From: an uncultured bacterium
GTDB lineage: Bacteria; Cyanobacteriota; Vampirovibrionia; Gastranaerophilales; Gastranaerophilaceae
NCBI GenBank assembly: GCA_949035555.1
Contig: CAROLD010000002.1
Location: forward strand, 124,001-188,000
Direction of reading: 5' to 3'
Length of the DNA: 64,000 nt
Part shown: in pieces, positions 17,519 through 26,125 of the stretch
Layout of the letters: each line of letters begins with the position of its first letter
Position numbering within the stretch: position 1 is the first letter of the stretch
Program-made: the position numbers and the translations under genes
Notes under the pieces: generated by a model
Database searches by the model: none
What the model was told of the DNA's origin: nothing
The model's input: the letters and a program-made list of their open reading frames with translations, nothing else

Positions 17519-19999
17519 ATGCAAGTATCTTTAAACTGGTTAAACGAATTCGTTGATTTATCAAACGTTGAAGCTTCACAAATCGCACACGAACTTACTA
17601 TGAGCGGGTTAGAAGTTGAAGCTGTAGAAGAAGTTAAACCGAGTTTTACAAATATAAAAACAGTCAGAATCGAAAAAATCGATAACCATCCGAATTCTGA
17701 CAGACTACACCTTGTTACCGTTAACACAGGTACAGGGTTAAAAACAGTAGTTTGCGGCGCACAAAATATTGCACAAGGACAGGTTATTCCTTACGCAAGC
17801 GTAGGTTCTCAGGTTCTGGACAGAAAAACAGGCGAAATGTTTACACTTACACCTGCCGTAATTCGCGGAGTTGAATCTCAAGGAATGCTTTGCTCTGCTG
17901 ATGAATTAGGCGTTGCTGAACGTAATTATCAGGAAGAAGACGGCATTCTTATTTTGAACAGAATTTTCCCTAACGTAGGCTTGGGCGAAGATGTTAAAGA
18001 TGTTTTAGGATTTGAAAAAGATACAGTTATTGATGTTGCGCCGACCGCAAACAGAGGCGACCAGATGTCTGTTATCGGAGTTGCAAGAGAGTTAAGCTCT
18101 TTATTCAACACCCCGTTGAAATTCAATCCTATCGAATGCACAAAAGACCTGACAACAGATGAATTCAAAGTTGAAATTAAAGACAAAGATGTTTGCAAAT
18201 ATTACTCATTAGGTTTGTTGAAAAACATCAAAATCAAATCTTCACCTGACTGGATGCAAAAAAGACTTATCGCATCAGGAATGCGTCCTATTAACAATGT
18301 TGTTGACATCACAAACTATGTAATGCTTGAATACGGATGTCCTCTTCACGCATTTGATTACAACAAGTTAAACGGTTATCTTTGCGTAAGACGTGCTGAA
18401 GAAGGCGAAAAACTTGTTACATTGGACGGAGTTGAAAGAACCTTAACAACTGACAGCGTACTTATTGCAACCGAAAAAGAAGGTGTCTGCTTAGGCGGTG
18501 TCTTCGGCGGTGAAAACTCTGAAATTGATGACAACACAACCGCAATTGCTCTTGAAGCGGCATACTTCACACCTGTATCAAACAGAAAATCTTCAAGAAG
18601 CGCAGGCTACAGAAGCGATGCAAGTGCAAGATTTGAACGCGGTATTGATATTGAAGCAGTAAAACCTGCTCTTATGCGCGCAATGCAATTATTGGTTGAA
18701 CACGCAGGGGCAGAAGTTATCGGAGTTGTAGAAGACGGCGAAAATAAACTTGAAACTCTTGAAATAACCCTTCGTTACCCGCAAATTAAAAGAATTTTAG
18801 GATGCGAAATAGCTCCTGAAAGATGTGACAATATTCTAGAAAATTTAGGATTTAAAAAACTTGGCGGAAACGCTGCAGCTGCAAAATTTGCAGTACCAAG
18901 CTTCAGAGCATACGACGTTACAAGAGAAATTGACTTGATTGAAGAAATCGCAAGAATTAACGGTTACGACAAAATCGCACCAACCCTTCCGTCAAAATCT
19001 CAAACGCCTGAAATTTCACTTGACGAAAAAGTAACCAAAAGAGTTCACGAACTTATGCTCTCAGCAGGTTTGAACGAAATCCAGACAAGTTCTCTAATCG
19101 GAAAATCTTTGCTCGACAAATTCAAAATCACTTACGATGACGAAAATGCCGTAAAAGTTGCCAATGCTGCAAGTGAAGAATATTCAATGTTAAGACAAAC
19201 CCTTGCCGCAAGCGTCCTTAACTGCATGAAATACAATTTTGACAACGGACAAAAAACTTTCTGGGCCTACGAAATCGGCAAAACTTATGTTAAAACAGCA
19301 GAAGCTGACGAAAAGTCAACAGGTGTTAAAGAAACAAAAGTTCTTCAAGGTATTTTGACAGGCGAAGTTCAAAATTCAAAATGGCAGATAAAAACAACAA
19401 CCGATTTTTACACAGTAAAAGGTATTGTAGAAAATCTGTTTGAAGATTTGGAAGTTACAAGACGTATAAAAATCGTTCCAGTTGAAGAAACCGAACTTGC
19501 AAAAACTCACAAAGTTCTTCACCCGTACAGAACTGCGGTTATCTTACTGTTAGGTAAAAAACCTCAGCCAATCGGATATTTTGGACAGGTTCACCCGACT
19601 TTGGTTGACAAATTGAAATTAAATCAAGATGCATTCTTGTTCAAAGTTGACCTGACAGAACTTATCGGCGCTGTGAAAGAAACTGTTCCAAGATTTAAAC
19701 ACCTTCCGCAGTATCCTGAAGTCAGACGTGACATTGCGTTCATTATCAATGATGAAGTTTCATTTGATGATATCCAAAAAGTTATCAAAGGTTCTGTAAA
19801 ACAGAATATCTTCAAAGGTTCTGAAATTTTTGACGTATATCAGGGTGAACATGTTGAAGATGGGTTCAAAAGCGTTGCATTCAGAATTAAAATGCAGGAC
19901 GAAAACGCAACTTTGACAGACGAAATCATTGAACAACAAATGACATCAGTCAGAGAAAAATTACAAAAAACTTACGCTCAAATATCATTCAGGGGGTAG
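17519..19999 (+). CDS. pheT: Phenylalanine-tRNA ligase beta subunit
   Basis: 826 residues, full-length bacterial PheT; AGAGGG ribosome site 6 nt upstream. Domains in order: N-terminal segment VSLNWLNEFVDL; EMAP/tRNA-binding fold (VRIEKIDNHPNSDRLHLVTV); B3/B4 editing core around GMRPINNVVDITNYVMLEYG and the GVFGG loop; B5 domain; catalytic-like core with REIDLIEEIARINGYDKI; C-terminal FDX-ACB anticodon domain (LPQYPEVRRDIAFI). pheS is not adjacent in this window, so the two subunit genes appear unlinked. The 3' end runs into dispersed GGGGTAAAT repeats. Confidence 0.95.
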   Translation: MQVSLNWLNEFVDLSNVEASQIAHELTMSGLEVEAVEEVKPSFTNIKTVRIEKIDNHPNSDRLHLVTVNTGTGLKTVVCGAQNIAQGQVIPYASVGSQVLDRKTGEMFTLTPAVIRGVESQGMLCSADELGVAERNYQEEDGILILNRIFPNVGLGEDVKDVLGFEKDTVIDVAPTANRGDQMSVIGVARELSSLFNTPLKFNPIECTKDLTTDEFKVEIKDKDVCKYYSLGLLKNIKIKSSPDWMQKRLIASGMRPINNVVDITNYVMLEYGCPLHAFDYNKLNGYLCVRRAEEGEKLVTLDGVERTLTTDSVLIATEKEGVCLGGVFGGENSEIDDNTTAIALEAAYFTPVSNRKSSRSAGYRSDASARFERGIDIEAVKPALMRAMQLLVEHAGAEVIGVVEDGENKLETLEITLRYPQIKRILGCEIAPERCDNILENLGFKKLGGNAAAAKFAVPSFRAYDVTREIDLIEEIARINGYDKIAPTLPSKSQTPEISLDEKVTKRVHELMLSAGLNEIQTSSLIGKSLLDKFKITYDDENAVKVANAASEEYSMLRQTLAASVLNCMKYNFDNGQKTFWAYEIGKTYVKTAEADEKSTGVKETKVLQGILTGEVQNSKWQIKTTTDFYTVKGIVENLFEDLEVTRRIKIVPVEETELAKTHKVLHPYRTAVILLLGKKPQPIGYFGQVHPTLVDKLKLNQDAFLFKVDLTELIGAVKETVPRFKHLPQYPEVRRDIAFIINDEVSFDDIQKVIKGSVKQNIFKGSEIFDVYQGEHVEDGFKSVAFRIKMQDENATLTDEIIEQQMTSVREKLQKTYAQISFRG

Positions 20000-20007
20000 G
20001 GGTAAAT

Positions 20008-20055
20008 GGGGGTAAATGATGTTACCAATAATATTGAAACCTGTGAAATTATTGT
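20008..20055 (+). repeat. Dispersed GGGGTAAAT repeat, copy 1
   Basis: Begins GGGGGTAAATGATGTTACCA, continues through the palindromic CAATAATATTG and ends AAATTATTG. Copy 2 starts about 53 bp on. Preceded by extra GGGGTA-type pieces directly after the pheT stop. Confidence 0.7.
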
Positions 20056-20061
20056 CATAGA

Positions 20062-20109
20062 GGGGGTCAATATGCCGCCAATGATATTGAGACTTGTATA
20101 ATGGGGTAA
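20062..20109 (+). repeat. Dispersed GGGGTAAAT repeat, copy 2
   Basis: GGGGGTCAATATGCCGCCAA, then TGATATTGAGACTTGT, ending in GGGGTAAAT. The TATAAT within it (20097-20102) could serve the next gene. Confidence 0.7.
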
Positions 20110-20113
20110 ATCT

Positions 20114-20767
20114 ATGAAAAAAATTATCGTAACATTTCTATTTGCGCTAATTATGGCTTGCGGATTTGGTAAAGTATTTGCAAAAGATATTACACCTATC
20201 AGACCGAATATAGTCTCTGTGCGCACAGTGGGCTTGTATCAGGTGGGTAATGATATAACAATTTACAAAGAACCTCATGATGATGCGATGATTTTATACC
20301 GCGTAAGATGGAATGATGAAGAATTTTTCCCTGAAACAATCGGTGCCGAAAGATTTTTCACAGTACTGTTGCCGCAAAAAAAACTTGCACTGGTGGAAGT
20401 TGTTGACGTAACCGATGATTGGGTTGAAATTGTATATAACAACGCAACAGGACAAACAGGATGGATAAAAAAAGATGACCCGTATAAATTTATGACTTGG
20501 ATTAATTTTTACAATTCATACGGAAAAAAATATGGGCTAAGACTTTTGAAAAGCGCTCCCGAATGTGCAAAAGAAATTAAAACATCAACAGAAAATGATG
20601 CAAAAACATTGTCAACAATAAATATGCCGCAAAAAATTAATTTAAGCATAATTCGCGGAAATTGGGCGCTGGTGAGTGTTATGGACTTAGACAGAACTCC
20701 AAAAACAGGCTATGTAAGATGGCGTTCTGACGACGGTGTGCGCTATTACTTCCCTGAAGTTAAGTAA
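20114..20767 (+). CDS. Secreted protein with SH3-like (SH3b) repeats
   Basis: 217 residues with a signal peptide: MKKIIVTFLFALIMACGFGKVFA, shown here only as basic start, hydrophobic core and cleavage after VFA. The mature chain has two SH3b-like units: the first with ITIYKEPHDDAMILYRV...DDWVEIVYN...TGWIKK, the second with LRLLKSAPE...WALVSVMD...TGYVRW. The W-V-x-I/V and GW/YI/V-K/R positions are the classical SH3b marks. Such domains often bind cell-wall peptides, so a periplasmic wall-associated role is inferred. GGGG lies 8 nt before the ATG. It is a single gene embedded between repeats and rpsO. Confidence 0.65.
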   Translation: MKKIIVTFLFALIMACGFGKVFAKDITPIRPNIVSVRTVGLYQVGNDITIYKEPHDDAMILYRVRWNDEEFFPETIGAERFFTVLLPQKKLALVEVVDVTDDWVEIVYNNATGQTGWIKKDDPYKFMTWINFYNSYGKKYGLRLLKSAPECAKEIKTSTENDAKTLSTINMPQKINLSIIRGNWALVSVMDLDRTPKTGYVRWRSDDGVRYYFPEVK

Positions 20768-20853
20768 TATGTTCACCGTGCGGCGAGAAAAATCCAAAAT
20801 AACCCCGCGATGTGTAACATAATTGGTAGCATAATACCCCGTCCGGCGAGGAC

Positions 20854-20882
20854 TTGATTTTTTTTTTTCAACATATTATTAT
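20854..20882 (+). promoter_or_regulatory. rpsO promoter and structured leader
   Basis: TTGATT (20854-20859), 17 nt, TATTAT (20877-20882). The leader then contains GAGTG (about 20892) and CACTC (about 20911), able to form a hairpin in front of the AAAAGGA ribosome site. S15 represses its own translation in many bacteria, so this may be its target. Confidence 0.55.
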
Positions 20883-20937
20883 TCTCATGTAGAGTGCTTA
20901 CGCCAATAATCACTCAACAAGAAAAGGAATAACTAAT

Positions 20938-21207
20938 ATGTCAATTAACTTGAAAAACAAACAAGAAATCGTTAAAAACTTCGGTAAAAACGAAAAAGAC
21001 ACTGGGTCAGCAGCAGTTCAAATCGCTATGATGACTCAAAAAATCAGTGAATTAACAGAACACTTAAAATCTAACAAAAAAGATTTCTCAACAAAAAGAG
21101 GTCTTTTGATGATGGTAGGTAAAAGAAAAAGATTACTTTCTTATGTTAAATCACAAAATCTTGACGAATATAGAGAATTGATTAAAAAGTTAGGAATCAG
21201 AGGTTAA
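20938..21207 (+). CDS. rpsO: 30S ribosomal protein S15
   Basis: 89 residues, the normal S15 length. The chain reads KNKQEIVKNFGKNEKDTGSA then VQIAMMTQKISELTEHLK, the conserved helix-1/helix-2 pair, then KDFSTKRGLLMMVGKRKRLL, which binds the central 16S rRNA junction. AAAAGGA ribosome site and own promoter and terminator. The usual partner pnp is not adjacent. Confidence 0.97.
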   Translation: MSINLKNKQEIVKNFGKNEKDTGSAAVQIAMMTQKISELTEHLKSNKKDFSTKRGLLMMVGKRKRLLSYVKSQNLDEYRELIKKLGIRG

Positions 21208-21222
21208 TCTGAAAAAACTTTA

Positions 21223-21257
21223 AAAAGGCGGGCTTTTAGATTAAAAGCCCGCCTTTT
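21223..21257 (+). terminator. rpsO terminator
   Basis: A 16-bp perfect stem AAAAGGCGGGCTTTTA with its complement and a 3-nt loop, ending in TTTT. Confidence 0.92.
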
Positions 21258-21280
21258 GTTTAAAGAAAGGGAGAACGGAG

Positions 21281-22477
21281 TTGAAAACATTAAAATCAAT
21301 GCGGTTGCATATCGGAATTTTCGGTAAAACAAATGCCGGTAAATCTTCTTTATTGAATAGAATTACAAATCAGGAAGTTTCTATTGTGTCTGATATTGCA
21401 GGAACAACGACAGATGTTGTTGAAAAATCAATGGAACTTTTACCTGTAGGACCTGTTAATTTTCTGGATACCGCAGGGATAAACGATACCACAGCATTAA
21501 GCGCCGAACGTATTGAAAAAACAATGAAAATTATTAACCGTACCGATATCGGAGTTATTGTCTGCGACTATAACGGTGTTGACGATTATGAAAAAGATTT
21601 AATAAATAAGTTCAACGAACTGAACATCCCTTTTATTATTATAGTTAACAAATCAGATATAAGAGAAATTGACCCGAAAAAATCGGAAGAATTAAAAACA
21701 TTATGCGCAAATATTATTACAACATCAGCCGTTTCAGACGAAAATCTTGTATTCAAATTCAAAGAAACACTTGTAAAACTTTTGCCTGATGATTTTGTAA
21801 ATTCTCCCAAAATTGTTGGTGATTTAGTTTCCCCAAAAAGCACGGTAATCCTTGTAATTCCGATAGATAAAGAAGCGCCGAAAGGCAGAATCATTTTACC
21901 GCAGGTTCAAGCTTTGAGGGATTTATTGGACAGTAATTGTTTGAGCCTTGTTGTGAAAGAAACCGAACTTCAGGATGCGCTGGACAGTCTAAAAACACCG
22001 CCTGCGCTTGTGGTAACAGATTCACAAGCCTTTAAACAGGTTGCGGAAATTGTTCCGGAAAATATTCCGCTGACCTCGTTTTCAATACTTTTTGCAAGAT
22101 TAAAAGGGGATTTGGAAGCTTTTGCAAAAGGCGCGGAAGCTATTGAAAACTTGCAGAACGGCGACAGGGTGCTAATCCTTGAAAGCTGTACCCACCACGC
22201 GATAGACGATGATATAGGAAGAGTTAAAATCCCTAATCTTTTACGCAAAAAAACTGGTAAAAATTTAATTATAGATAATATTTCAGGTCACGATTTCCCT
22301 GATATTTCGCAATACAAACTCGTTATTCATTGCGGGGCTTGTATGACAAACAGAAAAGAAGTTCTATCAAGAATTTTAATAGCAGGGAAACAAAATGTGC
22401 CGATTACAAATTACGGAATTTGTATTTCATACTGCCTTGGAATTTTGCCGCGTGCAATGAAAATTTTTGAAGTATAA
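21281..22477 (+). CDS. hydF: [FeFe]-hydrogenase H-cluster maturation GTPase HydF
   Basis: Scaffold on which the 2Fe subcluster is built and handed to HydA. 398 residues from a TTG at 21281 with GGGAG upstream; an ATG seven codons in is the alternative. GTPase domain: GKTNAGKS (residues 15-22), a threonine-rich switch AGTTTD, and G3 LDTAG. C-terminal cluster domain: Cys303 in SCTHHAIDDD and Cys351/Cys354 in HCGACMTN, the same three-cysteine pattern as characterised HydF. hydG is 7.4 kb away on the other strand; hydE and hydA are not in the window. Confidence 0.93.
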   Translation: MKTLKSMRLHIGIFGKTNAGKSSLLNRITNQEVSIVSDIAGTTTDVVEKSMELLPVGPVNFLDTAGINDTTALSAERIEKTMKIINRTDIGVIVCDYNGVDDYEKDLINKFNELNIPFIIIVNKSDIREIDPKKSEELKTLCANIITTSAVSDENLVFKFKETLVKLLPDDFVNSPKIVGDLVSPKSTVILVIPIDKEAPKGRIILPQVQALRDLLDSNCLSLVVKETELQDALDSLKTPPALVVTDSQAFKQVAEIVPENIPLTSFSILFARLKGDLEAFAKGAEAIENLQNGDRVLILESCTHHAIDDDIGRVKIPNLLRKKTGKNLIIDNISGHDFPDISQYKLVIHCGACMTNRKEVLSRILIAGKQNVPITNYGICISYCLGILPRAMKIFEV

Positions 22478-22484
22478 TTAGATT

Positions 22485-23480
22485 ATGGAAGATAAGAAAA
22501 AGATACTTGCAATAAATTTTGGCGGAATTGGAGATGAAATATTTTTCCTGCCGACCTTGATTTCTTTAAAAAAAGAGTTTCCGAATTCTGAAATTACCCT
22601 TGCGCTTGAACCAAGAAGCAAAGGGGTTAAAGATTTGACTGATATTATAGATGACTTGGTTTTGATTGATGTCAAGGGAAAAAATAAGTATCTTGAAATG
22701 CTTAAGCTTTTAGCAGAAGCACGAAAAGGTAAATTTGATATAGTAGTTTCATCAGGCGGTAACAAATTAATAAGTATTTTGCTATTTTTGACAGGCATAA
22801 AAGTACGCTGCGGCTACAACACAGGCAAATTAAGCCAAATTCTTCTTACTCACGCTATGCAACTGAACAAAAAACAGTATGCGTGTAAAATGTATCACGA
22901 TTTAATAAGAAATTTAACAGAGCATAACACCGAACTCCCTGAAATTAAAATCGATGCAAAAGAAAAGATTAAGAATTCCGTTCTAATTCATCCGGGTGTA
23001 AGTAAAATGAGTGTTCAAAAAGGCTGCATCAAAACAGTTACACCTGAAATCTGGGCAAAGACAATTGATTTACTTGTTGCTGAAGGTAAAAAAGTTATCC
23101 TGACAGGCGGACCTGACGACAGGGAGTGTATTGAAACAATTTTGCAAAACGTCAGAACACAAAATTTTGAAAACTTATACGGAACAACAAAAAATTTAAA
23201 AGAACTTGCAGAACTTATCTCCTCCGCAGAAAAATTTTTATGTTCTGATTCTGCACCGCTACATGTTGCGGTTGCGCTTGGAGTAAAAACTTATGTAATT
23301 TTCGGGCCTACAGATGTTGAAGCGTTAATTCCAAAATCTGAAAACGTTATTCCTGTTATGGCAAACGACAAATGCGAACTTAAACCGTGCTTGTGGGCAA
23401 GACGACAGACAACCTGCGAGGCTTTGAACTGTTTAAAAATATCAGCATCACAAATTGCATCAACCGTTATGGAGGGGTAA
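22485..23480 (+). CDS. Glycosyltransferase family 9 (heptosyltransferase-like)
   Basis: 331 residues. Adds a sugar, probably heptose or a related residue, to LPS core. Visible: KKILAINFGGIGDEIFFLPT (N-terminal GT9 start), the basic GCIKTVTPEIWAKTI, LTGGPDDRECIE, the sugar-nucleotide loop CSDSAPLHVAVALGVKTYVI with FGPT, and a C-terminal cysteine group CELKPCLWARRQTTCEALNC. There is no SD; TATAAT overlapping the hydF stop lies 6 nt before the ATG. A second GT9 gene lies at 51498. Confidence 0.85.
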   Translation: MEDKKKILAINFGGIGDEIFFLPTLISLKKEFPNSEITLALEPRSKGVKDLTDIIDDLVLIDVKGKNKYLEMLKLLAEARKGKFDIVVSSGGNKLISILLFLTGIKVRCGYNTGKLSQILLTHAMQLNKKQYACKMYHDLIRNLTEHNTELPEIKIDAKEKIKNSVLIHPGVSKMSVQKGCIKTVTPEIWAKTIDLLVAEGKKVILTGGPDDRECIETILQNVRTQNFENLYGTTKNLKELAELISSAEKFLCSDSAPLHVAVALGVKTYVIFGPTDVEALIPKSENVIPVMANDKCELKPCLWARRQTTCEALNCLKISASQIASTVMEG

Positions 23481-23484
23481 AGAT

Positions 23485-24402
23485 TTACTCACTCGCGGCT
23501 CTAATTGCCTCAATCATACCTGACGGGTCTGCAATATTTTTTCCTGCAATATCAAACGCTGTGCCGTGCCCAGGAGAAGTTCTTACTATATCAAGACCAA
23601 TTGTCATATTAACTGTTTTGTCACCCGCAACAGTTTTTATCGGAATTAAGCCCTGATCGTGATAGTTTGCAATATAGCAATCAAAATCATCATTTTTACC
23701 TGCAAAATAATTTTTTGCGGCTTTCACAAACAGAGTATCGGCAGGCAAAGGCATTGTAATATTTATTCCTTCGCTTTGAAGTTTTTTCACGGCAGGAATT
23801 AGGATATCAATTTCTTCGCTGCCTAAAATTCCGTCCTCGCCGGAATGCGGATTAAAACCGCACAGTGCAAATTTTGGATTTTTTATTTTGAATTGTGTTT
23901 CAAAAGTTTGAACAAGATTACGAATTTTTGTTTCTACAATTTCCTGTGTTAAGTTGACTTGTTTAAGGGCGCAGTGTCTGGTCAATAGCAAAACCCTAAA
24001 CCCGCCTGCAACAAATAACATTTCTGCAAGCTGTCCGTCATGTGAGAGAAAATGTTGTATAATCTCTGTTTGACCGTTATAATGATGCCCCGCAAGATGA
24101 AGAGCATTTTTCGCAACAGGTGCGGTAACAATGGCTTTCGGGCGGAGTTCACAAACTTTCACCAGTGACTGATAAGAAAATTCGCCGGCGTCTTTAGTCA
24201 CTTTGCCTGTCTGAATTTCCGCATCGTACGGAATTTCAATAACCTCATAATTTTTGTGCAATCCGCCGTAATAATCTAAAATCTTTGAATTTGAGATAAG
24301 ACAAACCTTTTCACACGACAAATCCAGCTCTTTAAGAGCTTTTATTGTAATTTCAGCACCAATACCGTTCGGATCACCTGTTGTAATTGCAATTTTTTCC
24401 AT
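23485..24402 (-). CDS. pdxA: 4-hydroxythreonine-4-phosphate dehydrogenase family (PdxA/PdxA2)
   Basis: NAD-dependent oxidative decarboxylation of a 4-carbon phosphate acid. 305 residues. Start ITTGDPNGIGAEITIKAL; TAPVAKNALHLAGHHYNGQTE gives the substrate His and Lys region (shown in part); the metal His come from HSG and YHDQGLIPIKT; the end is TSPGHGTAFDIAGK. It lies 3 nt after a four-carbon acid sugar kinase gene, a pairing known for PdxA2 in D-threonate or D-erythronate breakdown. A role in vitamin B6 synthesis is the alternative. Both are possible from sequence alone. Confidence 0.88.
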   Translation of the reverse strand: MEKIAITTGDPNGIGAEITIKALKELDLSCEKVCLISNSKILDYYGGLHKNYEVIEIPYDAEIQTGKVTKDAGEFSYQSLVKVCELRPKAIVTAPVAKNALHLAGHHYNGQTEIIQHFLSHDGQLAEMLFVAGGFRVLLLTRHCALKQVNLTQEIVETKIRNLVQTFETQFKIKNPKFALCGFNPHSGEDGILGSEEIDILIPAVKKLQSEGINITMPLPADTLFVKAAKNYFAGKNDDFDCYIANYHDQGLIPIKTVAGDKTVNMTIGLDIVRTSPGHGTAFDIAGKNIADPSGMIEAIRAASE

Positions 24403-24405
24403 AAT

Positions 24406-25722
24406 CTAATCTTCGTGTTTTTCGAAATATTTTAAAATTTCAATCAGAGTATTACCGCCGCCAAGATTGCCTGATTTTGTAACAATCCACTGATTTGAAT
24501 TAACACTTTTGCCAAGTGCAATCGCAGGCAAAACTTCATCAATCAATTGTAATTGATTTGCTCCTACTGCGTTACAGCATTTGTAAGAGGTTTCACCGCC
24601 AAGAGTAATCAGAATTGCAGCTTTTTTAGCAAGAACCTGTCTGGTTAAATCGGCAAGAAAATCCGTAATTGCATTTGCCAAACGTGATTTTGTCAAATCA
24701 GCATTTGCAGAGTCTTCTGAAAATCCGTCAAAATTCAAAAGAAGTTTTGATGTATGTACAACAACAATGTTATTATTTCCAAGATTTGAAACAATTCTGT
24801 TGACTAAATCTTCTTTCACACCCTCAAGGACCGTATTTAAATCAAGTTCAATAATCAAGCTGTTTTCTTCATATTCACCGCTTTGTTCAAGTTTTTCAAT
24901 CTGATTTGCGGTAATATTTGTGGCACTTCCGGAAACAACAAATTTAGGAAGTTTAGGTAGTCGTACGGACAAAACTTCTTCGTCTTCAGGCGGGAACCAT
25001 TGATTGCTCAATACCTTTGCCGCAGCTGCCGTTCCAACGGGAAGAATCTTATAATTAGATTTCTGCATAGCAAGAACAATCTGTTCGATATCTGTGATTG
25101 AAACAGAATCCGCAATAATAATTTTACGCCCCTGACAAACAAGTTCATTTAATTTCATCAAAATAGGACCTGCGCCGTCGAGAATTGTTTTCAATTCAAT
25201 AACATCAACCAAATCCGCCAAATTGTCGCCCAGTTGTGATTTCAAAAGGGTCGGCAGGTGGGATTCTGTAATCGGAGAGTGCGGGTCGCGTGCCATTTCA
25301 GTCCGTTCAATCGGAACCCCGCGCAAAAGATGATAACCGCCGACTGTTATTCGCCCTTCCTGCGGAAATGCAGGAATAATTACAGCAGCATCCCAGCCCA
25401 GAACTTCAAGCATAGACATAACTTCAACAGCAATGTTTCCGCGCACGGTTGAATCTATCTTTTTATAGAAAAAATCAGGACTAAGTTCATTTACAAACAA
25501 TTGTGCCGCATCTTTGACTTTTTCAAATGCATTCTGCGGTGTTCCGTTTCTGGATTCAGTCGAAATTGCCCATGCCTGACACGGACAATTTTGTTTTACC
25601 TCAATATTATTATTTAATAAAATATTTGTGTCAGCACCGTTAAGTTTAAACTGTAATGCAGTATCATTAGCACCCGTTAAATCATCAGCGATTATCCCGA
25701 CAATATTAGAACTCATTATCAT
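24406..25722 (-). CDS. Four-carbon acid sugar kinase family protein (DUF1537)
   Basis: 438 residues. ATP-dependent kinase of threonate, erythronate or similar acids. The N-terminus IVGIIADDLTGANDTALQF is the family hallmark (D-D-x-T-G-A/S); RGNIAVEVMSML and PAFPQEGRITVGGYHLL follow; SGSATNITANQIEKL opens the C-terminal nucleotide domain, which ends LITLGGETSYKCCNA and TKSGNLGGGNTLIEIL. The ATG (25720-25722) overlaps the ssb stop as ATGA; a second ATG two codons on is also possible. It makes a unit with ssb upstream and pdxA downstream. Confidence 0.88.
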   Translation of the reverse strand: MIMSSNIVGIIADDLTGANDTALQFKLNGADTNILLNNNIEVKQNCPCQAWAISTESRNGTPQNAFEKVKDAAQLFVNELSPDFFYKKIDSTVRGNIAVEVMSMLEVLGWDAAVIIPAFPQEGRITVGGYHLLRGVPIERTEMARDPHSPITESHLPTLLKSQLGDNLADLVDVIELKTILDGAGPILMKLNELVCQGRKIIIADSVSITDIEQIVLAMQKSNYKILPVGTAAAAKVLSNQWFPPEDEEVLSVRLPKLPKFVVSGSATNITANQIEKLEQSGEYEENSLIIELDLNTVLEGVKEDLVNRIVSNLGNNNIVVVHTSKLLLNFDGFSEDSANADLTKSRLANAITDFLADLTRQVLAKKAAILITLGGETSYKCCNAVGANQLQLIDEVLPAIALGKSVNSNQWIVTKSGNLGGGNTLIEILKYFEKHED

Positions 25723-26069
25723 AATACAGCTTCTGTTTCAGCATCCCTTTTTGAACCAAGCAATCTGATTGTGTTTGCAATAACATAAAAGGTTTCTCTT
25801 TCGTTATTTGTTACTTTATCAACCCAGCGTCTGTTTGCAATTCTGCCATCCACTGCTACAAGTCTGCCTTTTTTGACATATTCTGCGGCAAATTCAGCTT
25901 GTTTATCCCAGACTTCAATGTTGAACCAGTCGGTAACTTCTGATTTTGATTTAGAATCCCATCTGTTTACGGCAACAGAAAACCCTGCTTTCATTTTGCC
26001 TGAATCGTATGCGTTAAAGTTTTCGGATGCGTCTCTTCCAACTCTGCCGACTACTGTTACTGTGTTCAT
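25719..26069 (-). CDS. ssb: Single-stranded DNA-binding protein, short cyanobacterial type
   Basis: 116 residues. OB-fold: NTVTVVGRVGRDASE, FSVAVNRWDSK, VTDWFNIEVWDKQAEFAAEY, VKKGRLVAVDGRI, and NTIRLLGSKRDAE. The WFNxExWxKxAE...YVxKG and LLGSKRD blocks resemble cyanobacterial SSBs. The chain stops nine residues after LLGSKRD with no acidic D-D-x-I-P-F tip, the usual docking point for repair proteins. It may be a secondary SSB. GAAAGGA ribosome site upstream. It overlaps the downstream kinase by 4 nt. Confidence 0.88.
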   Translation of the reverse strand: MNTVTVVGRVGRDASENFNAYDSGKMKAGFSVAVNRWDSKSKSEVTDWFNIEVWDKQAEFAAEYVKKGRLVAVDGRIANRRWVDKVTNNERETFYVIANTIRLLGSKRDAETEAVL

Positions 26070-26125
26070 ATATTTTTATCCTTTCAATTTTAACATTATA
26101 CAAAATTTTTAAAATATGTCCAAAA

